Positions 1 to 8,869 are shown, counted from the stretch's first letter. The stretch is 64,000 nt of DNA from Curtobacterium sp. MCLR17_007 (GCF_003234655.2 NZ_CP126271.1:2108001-2172000); one strand, 5' to 3'. Notes: generated by a model not told the origin, from the sequence alone. Numbers and translations are program-made.

Positions 1-612
1 GCGCGGACGCGCAAGCAGGAACTGGTCCAGCAGGCCGAGGCACTCGCACCCCGCGGCTCCGACGCCATCCCCACCTACCGGCAGCTCCTCGACGACTGGA
101 AGCAGGCCGGACGCGCCGGCAAGCGCCACGACGACGCACTCTGGGCGCGCTTCAAGGCCGCGGGTGACGTGCTGTTCGAGCAGCGGCACGCCGAGAGCGC
201 TGCCGAGGACGAGGAGTACTCGGTCAACCTCGAAGCCAAGCAGGCCCTCCTCGTCGAAGCCGAGCCGCTCCTGCAGCAGCGCGACCGGGTGGCCGCGCGC
301 AGGACGCTCACCGACATCCAGCGCCGCTGGGACGAGGTCGGTCGTGTCCCGCGCAACGACGTCCGCCGCATCGAGGACCGTCTGCGTGCGGTCGAGGACC
401 ACGTCCGCAGCCTCGAGGACGCGCACTGGCGTGAGTCGAACCCGGAGCGCAAGGCCCGCACCACGGGTCTGGCGAGTCAGCTCGAAGACGCCATCGGCAA
501 GCTCGAGGCCGAACTCGAGTCCGCTCGGGCCTCCGGTGACTCCCGCAAGATCAAGGACGCGCAGGAAGCCCTCGACGCGCGCAAGATCTGGCTGGACGCC
601 CTCGGCAGCTGA
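1..612 (+). CDS. DUF349 domain protein, 3' part only
   Basis: The frame is open from the first base of the window to a TGA at 610-612, so the N-terminus lies outside the window. The visible 203 residues are helical and charged, and show the DUF349 pattern twice. One copy is Y-x2-L-x3-WK-x-AGR followed by LWxRFKAAGDVLFEQR. The second is centred on a 'RWDEVGRVPR' segment. The C-terminal part is predicted coiled coil (repeated LE/EL/AR heptads). DUF349 proteins are widespread in Actinobacteria and have no agreed biochemical role. The gene converges on ribF with a shared hairpin between them. The family call is good; the function is unknown. Confidence 0.85.
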   Translation, partial: ARTRKQELVQQAEALAPRGSDAIPTYRQLLDDWKQAGRAGKRHDDALWARFKAAGDVLFEQRHAESAAEDEEYSVNLEAKQALLVEAEPLLQQRDRVAARRTLTDIQRRWDEVGRVPRNDVRRIEDRLRAVEDHVRSLEDAHWRESNPERKARTTGLASQLEDAIGKLEAELESARASGDSRKIKDAQEALDARKIWLDALGS

Positions 613-631
613 TCCACGAACCGCCACACTC

Positions 632-665
632 CGTGCCCTCGTGACCACCCGGTCGCGAGGGCACG
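632..665. terminator. bidirectional intrinsic terminator hairpin
   Basis: Perfect 10-bp arms CGTGCCCTCG / CGAGGGCACG. The stem continues after a T/G wobble with GACC/GGTC and closes on an ACCC loop. It sits between the convergent DUF349 gene and ribF, the position expected for a terminator serving both. There is no long U-tract, as is common at high GC. Confidence 0.75.
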
Positions 666-684
666 GTCGTGTTTGGGCCGGCCC

Positions 685-1647
685 TCAGACCGCCGTGGCC
701 ATCCCGAGCAGCAGTCGGATGTCGAGGTCGTCCTGCCGCATCTGCGCAGCGAGTTCGTCCATCGACGAGAACTTGACCATGCCGCGCACGTACGAGACGA
801 AGAGCACCGAGATGGTGTCGTCGTACAGGTCGATGTCGACGTCGAGCAGGTGCGCCTCGATCTGCTTCGCCGGCACGCCCTCGAATGTCGGGTTGTTGCC
901 GACCGAGACGGCCGCTGGGTAGGTCCTACCGTGGTGCAGCACCCGCGCGGCGTAGACGCCGTCGGCAGGGACGAAGCCCTCGCACGCCGGGTCGAGGTTC
1001 GCTGTCGGGTAGCCCATCGCGCGACCCCGCTGGTTGCCGTGCACCACGGTGCTGCGGACGGCGTGCTCACGCCCGAGCAGACGGGCTGCCTCGGCGACCC
1101 GGCCGTCGCCGAGCAGCTCGCGGATCCACGTGGAGGACACCCGGCGTTCCCCGTCCGGCCGGACGTCGTCGACGAGGTCGACGTCGTCGATGAGCTCGAC
1201 GGCGAAGCCGTGCTGCGCGCCCAGCACCCGCAGCAGCGCCACGTCGCCGATGCCCTTGGCGCCGAACCGGAAGTCGCTGCCGACGAAGACGAGCCGTGCG
1301 TTCAGGGTGTCGACGAGGATGCGGGACACGAACTGCTCGGGCGACCAGGACTGCAGTTCCTCGTCGAAGCGCAGCAGGAGCGTGGCGTCGACGCCCACGG
1401 CCTCGAGCAGTTCACGGCGCTGCGCGATGCTGGTCAGCGCCGGCGGGACCTTGCTCGGGTCGATCACGGTGAGCGGGTGCCGGTCGAACGTGACCACGGT
1501 CGACACGAGTCCCTGTCGGGCGGCGGCCTGTTCGAGGTGCGCGATGACGGCTCGGTGCCCGACGTGCACGCCGTCGAACTTGCCGATGGTGACCGCGCTC
1601 GGGCCGAACCCCTGTGCGACGTCCGCGACGTCCTCGTAGTACTGCAT
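685..1647 (-). CDS. ribF: bifunctional riboflavin kinase / FAD synthetase
   Basis: Converts riboflavin to FMN and FMN to FAD in the cytoplasm. At 320 aa it has the usual length. The N-terminal nucleotidyltransferase domain carries GKFDGVHVGH (residues 22-31, the HxGH signature) and VSSTWIR (170-176). The C-terminal riboflavin kinase domain carries GYPTANL (212-218). The ATG is preceded by GGGGGAG 4 nt upstream, a strong ribosome binding site that fixes the start. It lies downstream of truB and two small membrane protein genes, and proximity of ribF to truB is common in bacteria. No FMN riboswitch fold is apparent upstream. Confidence 0.96.
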   Translation of the reverse strand: MQYYEDVADVAQGFGPSAVTIGKFDGVHVGHRAVIAHLEQAAARQGLVSTVVTFDRHPLTVIDPSKVPPALTSIAQRRELLEAVGVDATLLLRFDEELQSWSPEQFVSRILVDTLNARLVFVGSDFRFGAKGIGDVALLRVLGAQHGFAVELIDDVDLVDDVRPDGERRVSSTWIRELLGDGRVAEAARLLGREHAVRSTVVHGNQRGRAMGYPTANLDPACEGFVPADGVYAARVLHHGRTYPAAVSVGNNPTFEGVPAKQIEAHLLDVDIDLYDDTISVLFVSYVRGMVKFSSMDELAAQMRQDDLDIRLLLGMATAV

Positions 1648-1660
1648 GCTGCTCCCCCGT

Positions 1661-2107
1661 CTACTCGCCGGCCGCAGCGGCGGGCTCGGACTGGGCGGCG
1701 GGCGCTCCGGCGGTGCGGTGGTGCTTGCGGAGCCACCAGAGGCCGGCGATTGGCAGCACGAGCGGCGCGAAGGCGTAGCCCAGGCCGTAGTAGGACCAGA
1801 TCGTCAGGTCGGGGAACAGCTGCCGGTCGAAGAGCGAGAGCGTGCCGATCACCAGCACACCGGTCATCTCGAACACGATGGTCACGCATGCCACGCGGTA
1901 CCAGAACCGACCGGGCACGATCAGCGCGATCATCGCGACGATGTAGACGACCGCGGCAACGGCACTGAGCGTGTAGGAGAACGGAGCGAAGGAGAACTTC
2001 TCGGCGATCTGCACCACGCTGCGACCGGTGGCGGCGAGGGCGAGGATGCCGTAGACGGCGATGAGGACGCGCCCGACACCGGTCGCGAGGGAGGACTTGG
2101 TCGCCAT
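1661..2107 (-). CDS. small four-helix membrane protein
   Basis: 148 aa beginning MATKSSLATG, with about four hydrophobic segments and an Ala/Glu-rich C-terminal tail (QSEPAAAAGE). I do not recognise a named family. The start is set by the ATG at 2107, which has a TAGAAT -10 box 7 nt upstream. A longer frame reaching further upstream would run through the neighbouring gene and is unlikely. It sits 13 bp upstream of ribF, so co-transcription with ribF is likely. The hydrophobic pattern is seen directly; a role in transport or envelope would be guesswork. Confidence 0.7.
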   Translation of the reverse strand: MATKSSLATGVGRVLIAVYGILALAATGRSVVQIAEKFSFAPFSYTLSAVAAVVYIVAMIALIVPGRFWYRVACVTIVFEMTGVLVIGTLSLFDRQLFPDLTIWSYYGLGYAFAPLVLPIAGLWWLRKHHRTAGAPAAQSEPAAAAGE

Positions 2108-2114
2108 TGCACCG

Positions 2115-2120
2115 ATTCTA
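2115..2120 (-). promoter_or_regulatory. -10 box, predicted leaderless promoter
   Basis: TAGAAT on the minus strand, 7 nt before the ATG at 2107. Transcription would begin at or within 1 nt of the start codon. No convincing -35 is visible. Confidence 0.55.
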
Positions 2121-2154
2121 CCGATGCCCGGTGACACCACCGACCGCGACCGGG

Positions 2155-2520
2155 TCAGTTCAGCGCGAACCAGATCTGGTACATGCGGTAGACCATCACC
2201 GCGACCGTGAAGGCGCCGGCTCCGAGCACCACGGTGCTCCACCGCGTGCGGTCGACGAGCGCCCACACGATGGTCGCCGGCGGGACCAGCAGCACCGACA
2301 CCGCGTAGACCCAGAACTCGAGCACGTTGCCCTTCGGCGGGTTGCCGACCGCCGGTGCCACGAGTGCGATCACGAGCTGCGCGACGAGCAGCAGCTCGAC
2401 GAGGACGAGGGACCCGACGGTGTAGTCGTTGGGCTTCCAGCCGACGAACCCGACGACGACGGCGAACAGCCCCACGACGACGGCGAGCACGAGCTGCACC
2501 CACATGAACCACTCGATCAC
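2155..2520 (-). CDS. small membrane protein coupled to truB
   Basis: 121 aa starting MIEWFMWVQLVLAVVVG, with about four hydrophobic helices and few charged residues. The start codon overlaps the truB stop codon as ATGA (2517-2520), so it is probably translationally coupled to truB. I do not recognise a family. It has a layout similar to the 148-aa membrane protein next to it, and the two may form a pair, but their sequences are not obviously homologous by eye. Confidence 0.7.
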   Translation of the reverse strand: MIEWFMWVQLVLAVVVGLFAVVVGFVGWKPNDYTVGSLVLVELLLVAQLVIALVAPAVGNPPKGNVLEFWVYAVSVLLVPPATIVWALVDRTRWSTVVLGAGAFTVAVMVYRMYQIWFALN

Positions 2521-3455
2521 GCCGTGGCTCCGTTCGTGGGGAAGTTCGTGATGACGCGCAGCAGACCACGGCGGACCGACACCAGACCCACCAGGCGGTC
2601 GTCCCGCGCGGTGACCGCGGCGACCGGGCCGTCCGTGTCCGGGTGGTCCGCGCTGATCCGCTTGCCGTCGGCCAGGTCCTTGGCGGCGACGGCGTCGAGC
2701 GCGACGACCGGGAAGAGCTGCCGGGCGACGTCGGCGGGACGGTGGAGTGCGGCGCGGACGTCGACGGCGTCGTCCTCGAGGTCGATGGCGTCCGCGACCG
2801 AGAACGGGCCGACCAGCGTGCGCCGGAGCGCGGTCAGGTGTGCGCCGGTCCCCAGCGCGGCACCGACGTCACGTGCGAGCGCCCGCACGTAGGTGCCGGA
2901 CGAGCAGGACACGACCACGTCCAGGTCGACGACGGCCGTGTCGGCGCCGTCCACCGTGACCGTGCGGTCGTTCCGACCGGTGACGTCGAACTGCGAGACG
3001 GTGACGGACCGGGCGGTGAGCGTGACCGCCTCGCCCTTTCGCGCCAGGTCGTACGCGCGGCGTCCGTCGACCTTGATCGCGCTGACGGTCGAGGGGACCT
3101 GCGAGATCGGTCCGCGCTGGGCGGCGACGGCGCGCTCGACCGCGTCGGCGGACACGTCGGCCTGTGCGACGCCCACAGCGGCGACCGGGGTGCCGTCGGC
3201 GTCGTCCGAGTCGGTTGCGACACCGAGCCGGATCGTCGCCGTGTAGGTCTTGCCGAGTCCGACCAGGTGCGTCAACAGGCGCGTCGACGGGCCAGCACCC
3301 AGCAGCAGCAACCCGGTCGCCATCGGGTCGAGCGTGCCGGCGTGACCGATCTTCTTGAGACCGAGTCGCCGTCGAGCGATCGAGACCGCCCGGTGGCTGG
3401 AGATCCCCTGCGGCTTGTCGACCAGGAGGATGCCGTCGGGCGCGGTTTCGAGCAC
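2517..3455 (-). CDS. truB: tRNA pseudouridine-55 synthase
   Basis: Isomerises U55 in the T-loop of tRNAs. 312 aa from a GTG at 3455. The conserved GHAGTLDP block lies at residues 37-44 with catalytic Asp43, followed by MATGLLLLGAG and the KTYTATIRLG substrate-loop motif. The C-terminal part resembles the actinobacterial TruB tail. The GTG start is chosen because homologues begin just before GILLVDKP. A longer frame would overlap the upstream kinase-like gene, which ends 22 bp away. No clear ribosome binding site precedes the GTG. Confidence 0.95.
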   Translation of the reverse strand: MLETAPDGILLVDKPQGISSHRAVSIARRRLGLKKIGHAGTLDPMATGLLLLGAGPSTRLLTHLVGLGKTYTATIRLGVATDSDDADGTPVAAVGVAQADVSADAVERAVAAQRGPISQVPSTVSAIKVDGRRAYDLARKGEAVTLTARSVTVSQFDVTGRNDRTVTVDGADTAVVDLDVVVSCSSGTYVRALARDVGAALGTGAHLTALRRTLVGPFSVADAIDLEDDAVDVRAALHRPADVARQLFPVVALDAVAAKDLADGKRISADHPDTDGPVAAVTARDDRLVGLVSVRRGLLRVITNFPTNGATA

Positions 3456-3477
3456 CCGAGGAGAGTACCAGCGCTGG

Positions 3478-3924
3478 TCAGCAGGCGTCGTTCCACTCGC
3501 GTCGCGGGTGCTCCGGGTCGGTGACGTCGAGCACGGCCGACGCGGCGATCTTGACGTCGGCTCGTCGTTCGAGGCGGCCGGACTCCTGCTCGACCCACAT
3601 CGACCAGCGCCACAGGCCGCGGGCACCAACGCCGAGGACACCGTGCCCGTGGACGACGAGGACGCCGTCACCCGCGCCGGTGCTGCGGAACGGCGCGACG
3701 AGGTCACTGCGGAGCTCGTCGACGTCGGCGGACGGCGCTGCCGCGGCCATCGCCGAGATCCCGTGCTGCTCGAACCCTGCGACCAGTGCTGCAGCGACGT
3801 GCTCGAGGTCGACACCGTCCTGGCCGTCGATCCCGACGACGGTCCGGTTCGTGCCGACCTGCGCGATCACCTCGCTCGCGATCGCGGCCATCGTGTCGGT
3901 CTCTTCGGGTGCCCAGCGTGCCAT
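3478..3924 (-). CDS. degenerate P-loop kinase-like protein
   Basis: 148 aa (MARWAPEETD). The segment TVVGIDGQDGVDLEHVAAAL looks like the Walker A region of uridine/nucleoside kinases (typically GIDGxSGSGKS), but the Lys and Ser/Thr that bind phosphate are replaced. A later VVHGHGVLGVGARGLWRWSMWVE resembles the following beta-alpha segment of such kinases. The protein is about two thirds of the usual uridine kinase length. The relationship is by fold pattern only, and catalytic activity looks unlikely. It is divergent from mutY with only 19-22 bp between starts. Confidence 0.65.
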   Translation of the reverse strand: MARWAPEETDTMAAIASEVIAQVGTNRTVVGIDGQDGVDLEHVAAALVAGFEQHGISAMAAAAPSADVDELRSDLVAPFRSTGAGDGVLVVHGHGVLGVGARGLWRWSMWVEQESGRLERRADVKIAASAVLDVTDPEHPRREWNDAC

Positions 3925-3930
3925 GCGTCC

Positions 3931-3936
3931 ACCGTA
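3931..3936 (-). promoter_or_regulatory. -10 box of kinase-like gene, leaderless
   Basis: TACGGT on the minus strand followed by 6 nt and the ATG at 3924. It shares two bases with the opposing mutY -10 box. Confidence 0.55.
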
Positions 3937-3940
3937 GGCT
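3935..3940 (+). promoter_or_regulatory. -10 box of mutY, leaderless
   Basis: TAGGCT followed by 6 nt and the GTG at 3947. It overlaps the minus-strand -10 at 3931-3936, so the two promoters are likely mutually exclusive. Confidence 0.55.
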
Positions 3941-3946
3941 GTCGTG

Positions 3947-4864
3947 GTGAACGCGCGTCGAGCCTCCCGTCAGCCCATGGCGGAGCCGGACATCGCGACA
4001 CCGCTGGTCGCGTGGTTCCGCGCCGAGGCGCGCGACCTTCCATGGCGACGGCCCGGCTTCCCCGCCTGGGGCACGCTGGTCAGCGAGATCATGCTGCAGC
4101 AGACGCAGGTCGCGCGCGTGGTCCCCCGCCTGGAGGCTTGGCTCACGCGATGGCCGACGCCTCGCGACCTCGCGGACTCGCCTCCGTCCGACGCGGTCCG
4201 GGCATGGGACCGGCTCGGCTACCCGAGACGGGCGCTCGCGCTGCACGCGGCGGCGACGGTGATCGCCGAGCAGCACGACAACGTCGTGCCGCGGGACGTC
4301 GACGCACTCCTCGCACTGCCCGGCATCGGCGACTACACCGCGCGGGCGGTCGCCGTCTTCGCCTACGGCGACCGGCACCCGGTCGTCGACGTCAACGTGC
4401 GACGGGTGCTCGCCCGGGCGCTGCTCGGGGAGGGCGAGCCGGGCCCGGCGAACGCGAAGCGCGACCTGCCGCTGATGGCCTCGGTCCTCCCGGAGGACCG
4501 CGACGAGGCGGCCGCGACCAACGCCGCCGTGATGGAGCTCGGCGCATTGGTCTGCGTCGCCCGCTCCCCCGCGTGCGACGCGTGTCCGATCGCCGACCGG
4601 TGCGCATGGCGAGCCGCCGGCTACCCGGAGCACGACGGTCCCCGTGCACCGAAGCAGGCGAAGTTCGCCGGCAGTGACCGGCAGGTCCGGGGCCTGGTGA
4701 TGGCGGAACTCCGCGCGAGCGACGTCCCCGTCACCCCCGCCGAGATCGCGATGGTCTGGCCGGACGCCGACCAGCTGGCCCGCGCGCTCGCGTCGCTCCT
4801 CCGCGACGGTCTCGCCGTGGGCGACGACGCGAGCGGCTACCAGCTGCCCGGCGGCGGCGACTAG
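3947..4864 (+). CDS. mutY: A/G-specific adenine glycosylase
   Basis: Removes adenine mispaired with 8-oxoguanine. 305 aa. The HhH-GPD fold has catalytic Glu47 (SEIMLQQTQV), helix-hairpin-helix LPGIG (124-128), and Asp148 in VVDVN. The 4Fe-4S ligands Cys203-x6-Cys210-x2-Cys213-x5-Cys219 are complete. The C-terminal Nudix-like domain is reduced, as in other actinobacterial MutY proteins of about 300 aa. GTG codons at 3944 and 3947 are both possible; 3947 is preferred because it lies 6 nt after a TAGGCT -10. An ATG at 3977 is a third option. Its stop overlaps the rbfA stop on a CTAG. Confidence 0.95.
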   Translation: MNARRASRQPMAEPDIATPLVAWFRAEARDLPWRRPGFPAWGTLVSEIMLQQTQVARVVPRLEAWLTRWPTPRDLADSPPSDAVRAWDRLGYPRRALALHAAATVIAEQHDNVVPRDVDALLALPGIGDYTARAVAVFAYGDRHPVVDVNVRRVLARALLGEGEPGPANAKRDLPLMASVLPEDRDEAAATNAAVMELGALVCVARSPACDACPIADRCAWRAAGYPEHDGPRAPKQAKFAGSDRQVRGLVMAELRASDVPVTPAEIAMVWPDADQLARALASLLRDGLAVGDDASGYQLPGGGD

Positions 4865-5301
4865 GCCGGGTCCGCTGCCTCGTCGTCGTCGTGCTTGTAC
4901 GGGTCGGCGTCACCGGCGTAGGTCGCTCCGGTTGCGGCGCTGCGGACCTGCTCGTCGCGCATCTTCGCCTGGGCCAGCAGGTCCTCGAGGTGTGCCGAGG
5001 TGTCCGGCAGGGCGTCGGCGATGAACTCGAGCGACGGGGTGAGCCGCGCCGTGATGTTCTTGCCGACCTCGGTGCGGAGCAGGCCGGTCGCGGCCTTGAG
5101 CGCCGCGGCGGAGTCGGCACGTTCTTCGTCGGAACCGTAGACGGTGTAGAAGACCGACGCGTGCTGCAGGTCGCCGGTGACGCGGACGTCGGTGATGGTC
5201 ACGAACCCGAGGCGCGGGTCGCGCAGCCCCTTGTCGATCCGACGTGCGACGACTTCCTTGATGCGGTCCGCCATCTTGCGTGCGCGCTGCGGATCAGCCA
5301 T
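4861..5301 (-). CDS. rbfA: 30S ribosome-binding factor A
   Basis: Assists late 30S maturation and 16S rRNA 5' processing. 146 aa. The KH-like fold is seen in the N-terminal RARKMADRIKEVVARRI helix and the DPRLGFVTITDVRVTGDLQHASVFYTVYG strands. The C-terminus is acidic and disordered (HDDDEAADPA). It is the distal gene after infB, separated by a GC-rich hairpin. Its stop codon and that of mutY share the palindrome CTAG at 4861-4864, a tail-to-tail overlap. Confidence 0.95.
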   Translation of the reverse strand: MADPQRARKMADRIKEVVARRIDKGLRDPRLGFVTITDVRVTGDLQHASVFYTVYGSDEERADSAAALKAATGLLRTEVGKNITARLTPSLEFIADALPDTSAHLEDLLAQAKMRDEQVRSAATGATYAGDADPYKHDDDEAADPA

Positions 5302-5333
5302 GGGTGCCTCCTGGGGCAGTGGTGGAACGGGGA

Positions 5334-5369
5334 GAGCCCCGGCCTCCCCGTACAGGGAAGCCGGGGCTC
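5334..5369 (-). terminator. GC-rich hairpin between infB and rbfA
   Basis: Perfect 10-bp arms GAGCCCCGGC / GCCGGGGCTC with an inner TCCC/GGGA extension, directly after the infB stop. There is no U-tract, so it may attenuate rather than end transcription into rbfA, or protect the mRNA 3' end. Confidence 0.6.
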
Positions 5370-5384
5370 AGGGTACTCACACGA

Positions 5385-8210
5385 TCAGTCGCGCGGCTTC
5401 TCGACGAGCTCGGTGGTCTCGATCTCGTCACCGGGCTGGATGTCGTTGAACTTGCCGAGACCGATACCGGCCTCGTAGTCCGTACGGACCTCGGTGACGT
5501 CGTCCTTGAAGCGACGGAGCGACTCGATCGCCAGTCCGTCGGCCAGGACCACGCCGTCACGGATGACGCGCGCCTTGGCGTTGCGCGTGATCGTGCCGGA
5601 GCGGACGATGACACCCGCGATGTTGCCGAACTTCGAGGACCGGAAGACCTCGCGGATCTCGGCGACACCGGACTGCACCTCTTCGTACTCGGGCTTGAGC
5701 ATGCCCTTGAGGGACTGCTCGATGTCCTCGAGTGCGTTGTAGATGACCGAGTAGAACCGGACGTCGATGCCCTCACGCGCCGCACGTTCACGGGCCTTGA
5801 CGTCCGGACGGACGTTGAAGCCGATGACGATGGCGTTGTCGATCGTGGCGAGGTCGATGTCCGACTCGGTGATCGCACCCACACCGCGGTGCAGGATGCG
5901 CAGCTGGACGCTGTCGTCCACCTCGATGTCGAGGAGCGACTGCTCGAGTGCTTCGACAGCACCCGAGACGTCACCCTTGATGATGAGGTTGAGCGAGTCG
6001 ACCTTGCCCTCTTCGAGTGCACGGGTGAAGTCCTCGAGCGAGATGCGCTTGCGGGCCTTGGCCAGCTGCGCGTTGCGCTCGGCCGCTTCACGCTTCTCAG
6101 CGATCTGACGGGCGGTGCGGTCTTCTTCCGTGACCAGGAAGGTGTCACCGGCGCGGGGCACCGAGGACAGACCCTGGACCTGCACCGGACGACTCGGGGT
6201 CGCTTCGGTGACGACGTTGCCGTCCTCGTCCGCCATCGCACGGACGCGGCCGTAGGCCGTCCCCGCGACGATCGCGTCGCCGACGTGGAGCGTGCCGGAC
6301 TGGATGAGCACCGTGGCGACTGCACCGCGGCCCTTGTCCAGACGCGCCTCGATCGCGACACCGCGGGCGTCCTTGTCGGGGTTCGCACGCAGGTCGAGCC
6401 CGGCGTCAGCGGTGAGCAGCACGGCGTCCAGCAGTTCCTGGATGCCGATGTTCTGCCGCGCGGAGACGTCGACGAACATGACGTCGCCGCCGTACTCCTC
6501 GGCCACCAGGTTGTACTCGGTGAGCTGCTGGCGGACCTTGGCCGGGTTCGCGCCTTCCTTGTCGATCTTGTTCACCGCGACCACGATCGGCACGTTGGCC
6601 GACTGCGCGTGGTTCAGCGCCTCGATCGTCTGGGGCATGATGCCGTCGTCCGCCGCGACCACCAGGATCGCGATGTCCGTCACCTGCGCACCACGGGCAC
6701 GCATGGCGGTGAACGCCTCGTGGCCCGGGGTGTCGATGAAGGTGATCGGGCGTTCGATGCCCTCGTGCTCCGCGACGATCTGGTACGCACCGATGTGCTG
6801 CGTGATGCCGCCGGCTTCGCCCTCGACCACCTTGGAGTTGCGGATGGCGTCGAGCAGTCGGGTCTTTCCGTGGTCGACGTGGCCCATGACGGTGACGACC
6901 GGGGGACGCTGCTGCAGGACGGAGTCGTCCTCGTCGGCGTACTCGGCGTCGATGTCGATGTCGAAGCCCTCGAGGAGCTCGCGGTCCTCGTCCTCCGGGG
7001 AGACGATCTGGATCCGGTACCCGAGCTCTTCGCCGAGGACCTCGAAGGTCGCCTCGTCGAGCGACTCGGTCGCGGTCGCCATCTCACCGAGGTGGAACAG
7101 CACCGTCACGAGGTTGCCCGGGCTGGCGTCGATCTTGTCGGCGAAGTCCGAGATGCTCGCACCCCGACGCAGACGGACGACCGTGTTGCCGTCGCCGCGC
7201 GGGACCTGCACACCGCCGAGCGACGGCGCCTGCCGCATCTCGTACTCGGCGCGCTTCGTCCGCTTCGACTTGCGGGCACGGCTCTTGCCGCCACCACGAC
7301 CGAACGCACCGGCGGTCCCACCACCGGGACCACGACCACGGCCACCGCCACCGGCGGGACGCGGGCCGCTGAAGGCCGGACGAGGGAAGCCACCACCGGC
7401 GCCACCGGCACCGGCACCCGGACGACCACCGGGGCCGCCACGACCGCCGCCACCCTGGCCCGGGCGCTGCCCGAAGCCGTTGGGACGGTTGCCCTGACCG
7501 GGACCACCGGGACGAGGAGCACCCGGGCGGGGTGCACCCGGACGCGGGGGCTGGGGACGGGGGATGCCACCGCCGCCACCGGCGCCGGCTGCGGGACGCT
7601 GTCCCATGCCCTGGTTCGAGGCGAACGGGTTGTTGCCGGGGCGCGGCGGGCGCGAGCCCATGCCCTGGTTCGACGCGTAGGGGTTGTTGCCGGGACGGGC
7701 GCCCGGCTTCGGGCCACCCGGCTTGGGGCCGGCTGCGGACGGCTTGGCACTGCCGGCCTTGACGGCGTCGCTCTTCGGGGCGTCGTCGGTGGACGACTCA
7801 CCCGTCGACTCGGCGGCCTTCTCGGCTTCCTTCGCCTTGCGTGCCGCCTCGGCCTCGGCCTGTCGCTGGGCGACGGACTTCGGTGCCGGGGTGGCGGGGA
7901 CGTCCGAGTCGGTCGCCTGGGGAGCGACCTCGGGCTCGGGCTCCGGTGCCGGGCGCTTGGGGCCGGGCTTCGGACCACCCGGCTTCGGGGCGGACGACTT
8001 CGCCGCCGCGGGTGCGGGGGCTGCTGCGGGTGCGGCGGATGCCGAGGCACCCTGCGCCTGCAGGGCGGCACGAAGCTTCCGTGCCACGGGGGGCTCGACA
8101 CTCGAGCTCGGTCCCTTGACGAACTCGCCAAGCTCCTTGAGCTTCTCGAGTGCGGTCTTGCTGTCGACGCCGAGCTCGCTTGCGATCTCGTGTACGCGTG
8201 GTTTCGCCAC
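5385..8210 (-). CDS. infB: translation initiation factor IF-2
   Basis: The GTPase that delivers fMet-tRNA to the 30S subunit. 941 aa. The N-terminal IF2N helix ([34 protein letters not shown]) is followed by a long Ala/Pro/Gly/Arg-rich disordered region. That region contains a duplicated PGNNP-(Y/F)-ASNQGMG unit and RGG-like tracts. The G domain begins with GHVDHGKT at 443-450 and has NKID; domains II-IV follow to the C-terminus. The GTG start is preceded by AAGGAG at good spacing. It belongs to the nusA-ylxR-infB-rbfA group. Confidence 0.97.
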   Translation of the reverse strand: MAKPRVHEIASELGVDSKTALEKLKELGEFVKGPSSSVEPPVARKLRAALQAQGASASAAPAAAPAPAAAKSSAPKPGGPKPGPKRPAPEPEPEVAPQATDSDVPATPAPKSVAQRQAEAEAARKAKEAEKAAESTGESSTDDAPKSDAVKAGSAKPSAAGPKPGGPKPGARPGNNPYASNQGMGSRPPRPGNNPFASNQGMGQRPAAGAGGGGGIPRPQPPRPGAPRPGAPRPGGPGQGNRPNGFGQRPGQGGGGRGGPGGRPGAGAGGAGGGFPRPAFSGPRPAGGGGRGRGPGGGTAGAFGRGGGKSRARKSKRTKRAEYEMRQAPSLGGVQVPRGDGNTVVRLRRGASISDFADKIDASPGNLVTVLFHLGEMATATESLDEATFEVLGEELGYRIQIVSPEDEDRELLEGFDIDIDAEYADEDDSVLQQRPPVVTVMGHVDHGKTRLLDAIRNSKVVEGEAGGITQHIGAYQIVAEHEGIERPITFIDTPGHEAFTAMRARGAQVTDIAILVVAADDGIMPQTIEALNHAQSANVPIVVAVNKIDKEGANPAKVRQQLTEYNLVAEEYGGDVMFVDVSARQNIGIQELLDAVLLTADAGLDLRANPDKDARGVAIEARLDKGRGAVATVLIQSGTLHVGDAIVAGTAYGRVRAMADEDGNVVTEATPSRPVQVQGLSSVPRAGDTFLVTEEDRTARQIAEKREAAERNAQLAKARKRISLEDFTRALEEGKVDSLNLIIKGDVSGAVEALEQSLLDIEVDDSVQLRILHRGVGAITESDIDLATIDNAIVIGFNVRPDVKARERAAREGIDVRFYSVIYNALEDIEQSLKGMLKPEYEEVQSGVAEIREVFRSSKFGNIAGVIVRSGTITRNAKARVIRDGVVLADGLAIESLRRFKDDVTEVRTDYEAGIGLGKFNDIQPGDEIETTELVEKPRD

Positions 8211-8284
8211 TGTTCTCCTTCACGGGTCCCACCCCGTCAAGGGGCAGGACTCACTGGATGATGGGTCTCATTTCGAGCCGCTCA

Positions 8285-8623
8285 TCAGTTGTCCATAAGC
8301 CGTTCAGCCTGTTCTGTCGTGTCCTGGTGCTCTTCCGCGTCGATCTGCTCGGCGAGACGGGGTTCCGCCTCGGGCAGACGCCGCAGGTACTCGAGCACCG
8401 CAGACGTGTCCGGTTCACGATCCAGCCGCAGCGCCCGGCGGAAAGCCCGGCGCTTGACGGCCAGCTCGTAGGCTTCGACGGTCGGTGTGAGCCACGCTCC
8501 CCGGCCCGGCATGACTGCCTTCGGATCCGCCACCACACGGCCGTCGCCCTGGGCGACGACTCGGAGGAGGGAGGATCGGGGCGCGCGACGACGACTGCCG
8601 ATGCACGTTCTGACGGCGACCAC
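8285..8623 (-). CDS. ylxR: YlxR (DUF448) RNA-binding protein
   Basis: 112 aa from a GTG with GGGAG 6 nt upstream. It has the family signature RTCIGxR near the N-terminus and PGRGAW at residues 39-44. The second Cys of the CxxC found in many members is Ser here (RTCIGSR). The family is a small nucleic-acid-binding protein normally encoded between nusA and infB, as here. In Firmicutes, homologues modulate RNase P. The role in Actinobacteria is not established. Confidence 0.85.
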   Translation of the reverse strand: MVAVRTCIGSRRRAPRSSLLRVVAQGDGRVVADPKAVMPGRGAWLTPTVEAYELAVKRRAFRRALRLDREPDTSAVLEYLRRLPEAEPRLAEQIDAEEHQDTTEQAERLMDN

Positions 8624-8719
8624 TCTACTCCCTGCCTTGGATGACCGCGATCCGGCACGCCCGGATCCGCAACGCCGCGGGCGAAACGCCGTCAGCGGTG
8701 CGCGTCCGGACCACGCCGA

Positions 8720-8869
8720 TCAGGACTCGTCGTCGTCCAGGATGGAGCCCCGACGACCTGCCTGGATGTCGATCAGGATTCGTCGTCGTCCAGGATCGAG
8801 CCCCGACGACCTGCCTGGATGTCGATCACGACTCGTCGTCGTCCAGGATGGAATCCGGCTGGATGTCGA
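8720..8869 (-). repeat. tandem triplication of the nusA 3' end
   Basis: Copy A (8826-8869, 44 bp) is the last codons of nusA, ending in codons for SILDDDES and a TGA. Two further copies follow in the spacer: B (8773-8825) and C (8720-8772). Each is exactly 53 bp, they differ from each other at three positions, and each again ends with codons for LDDDES and TGA. B and C carry 9 extra bp in the middle relative to A. Because 53 is not a multiple of three, the copies lie in different frames. Confidence 0.9.

Noticed and set aside
1648..1700. FMN riboswitch before ribF
   Set aside because: The gap from the preceding gene stop is only 13 bp; no room for the aptamer.
3947..4864. Truncated MutY because the Nudix-like C-terminal domain is small
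   Set aside because: Actinobacterial MutY proteins are often about 300 aa; all catalytic and cluster residues are present.
5280..8261. 993-codon open frame antisense to infB
   Set aside because: Mirrors infB codon bias; no motif, and infB on the other strand is unambiguous.
8720..8869. CRISPR-like short repeat array
   Set aside because: Units are contiguous with no spacers between repeats, and they are copies of the nusA 3' end. No cas gene is nearby.
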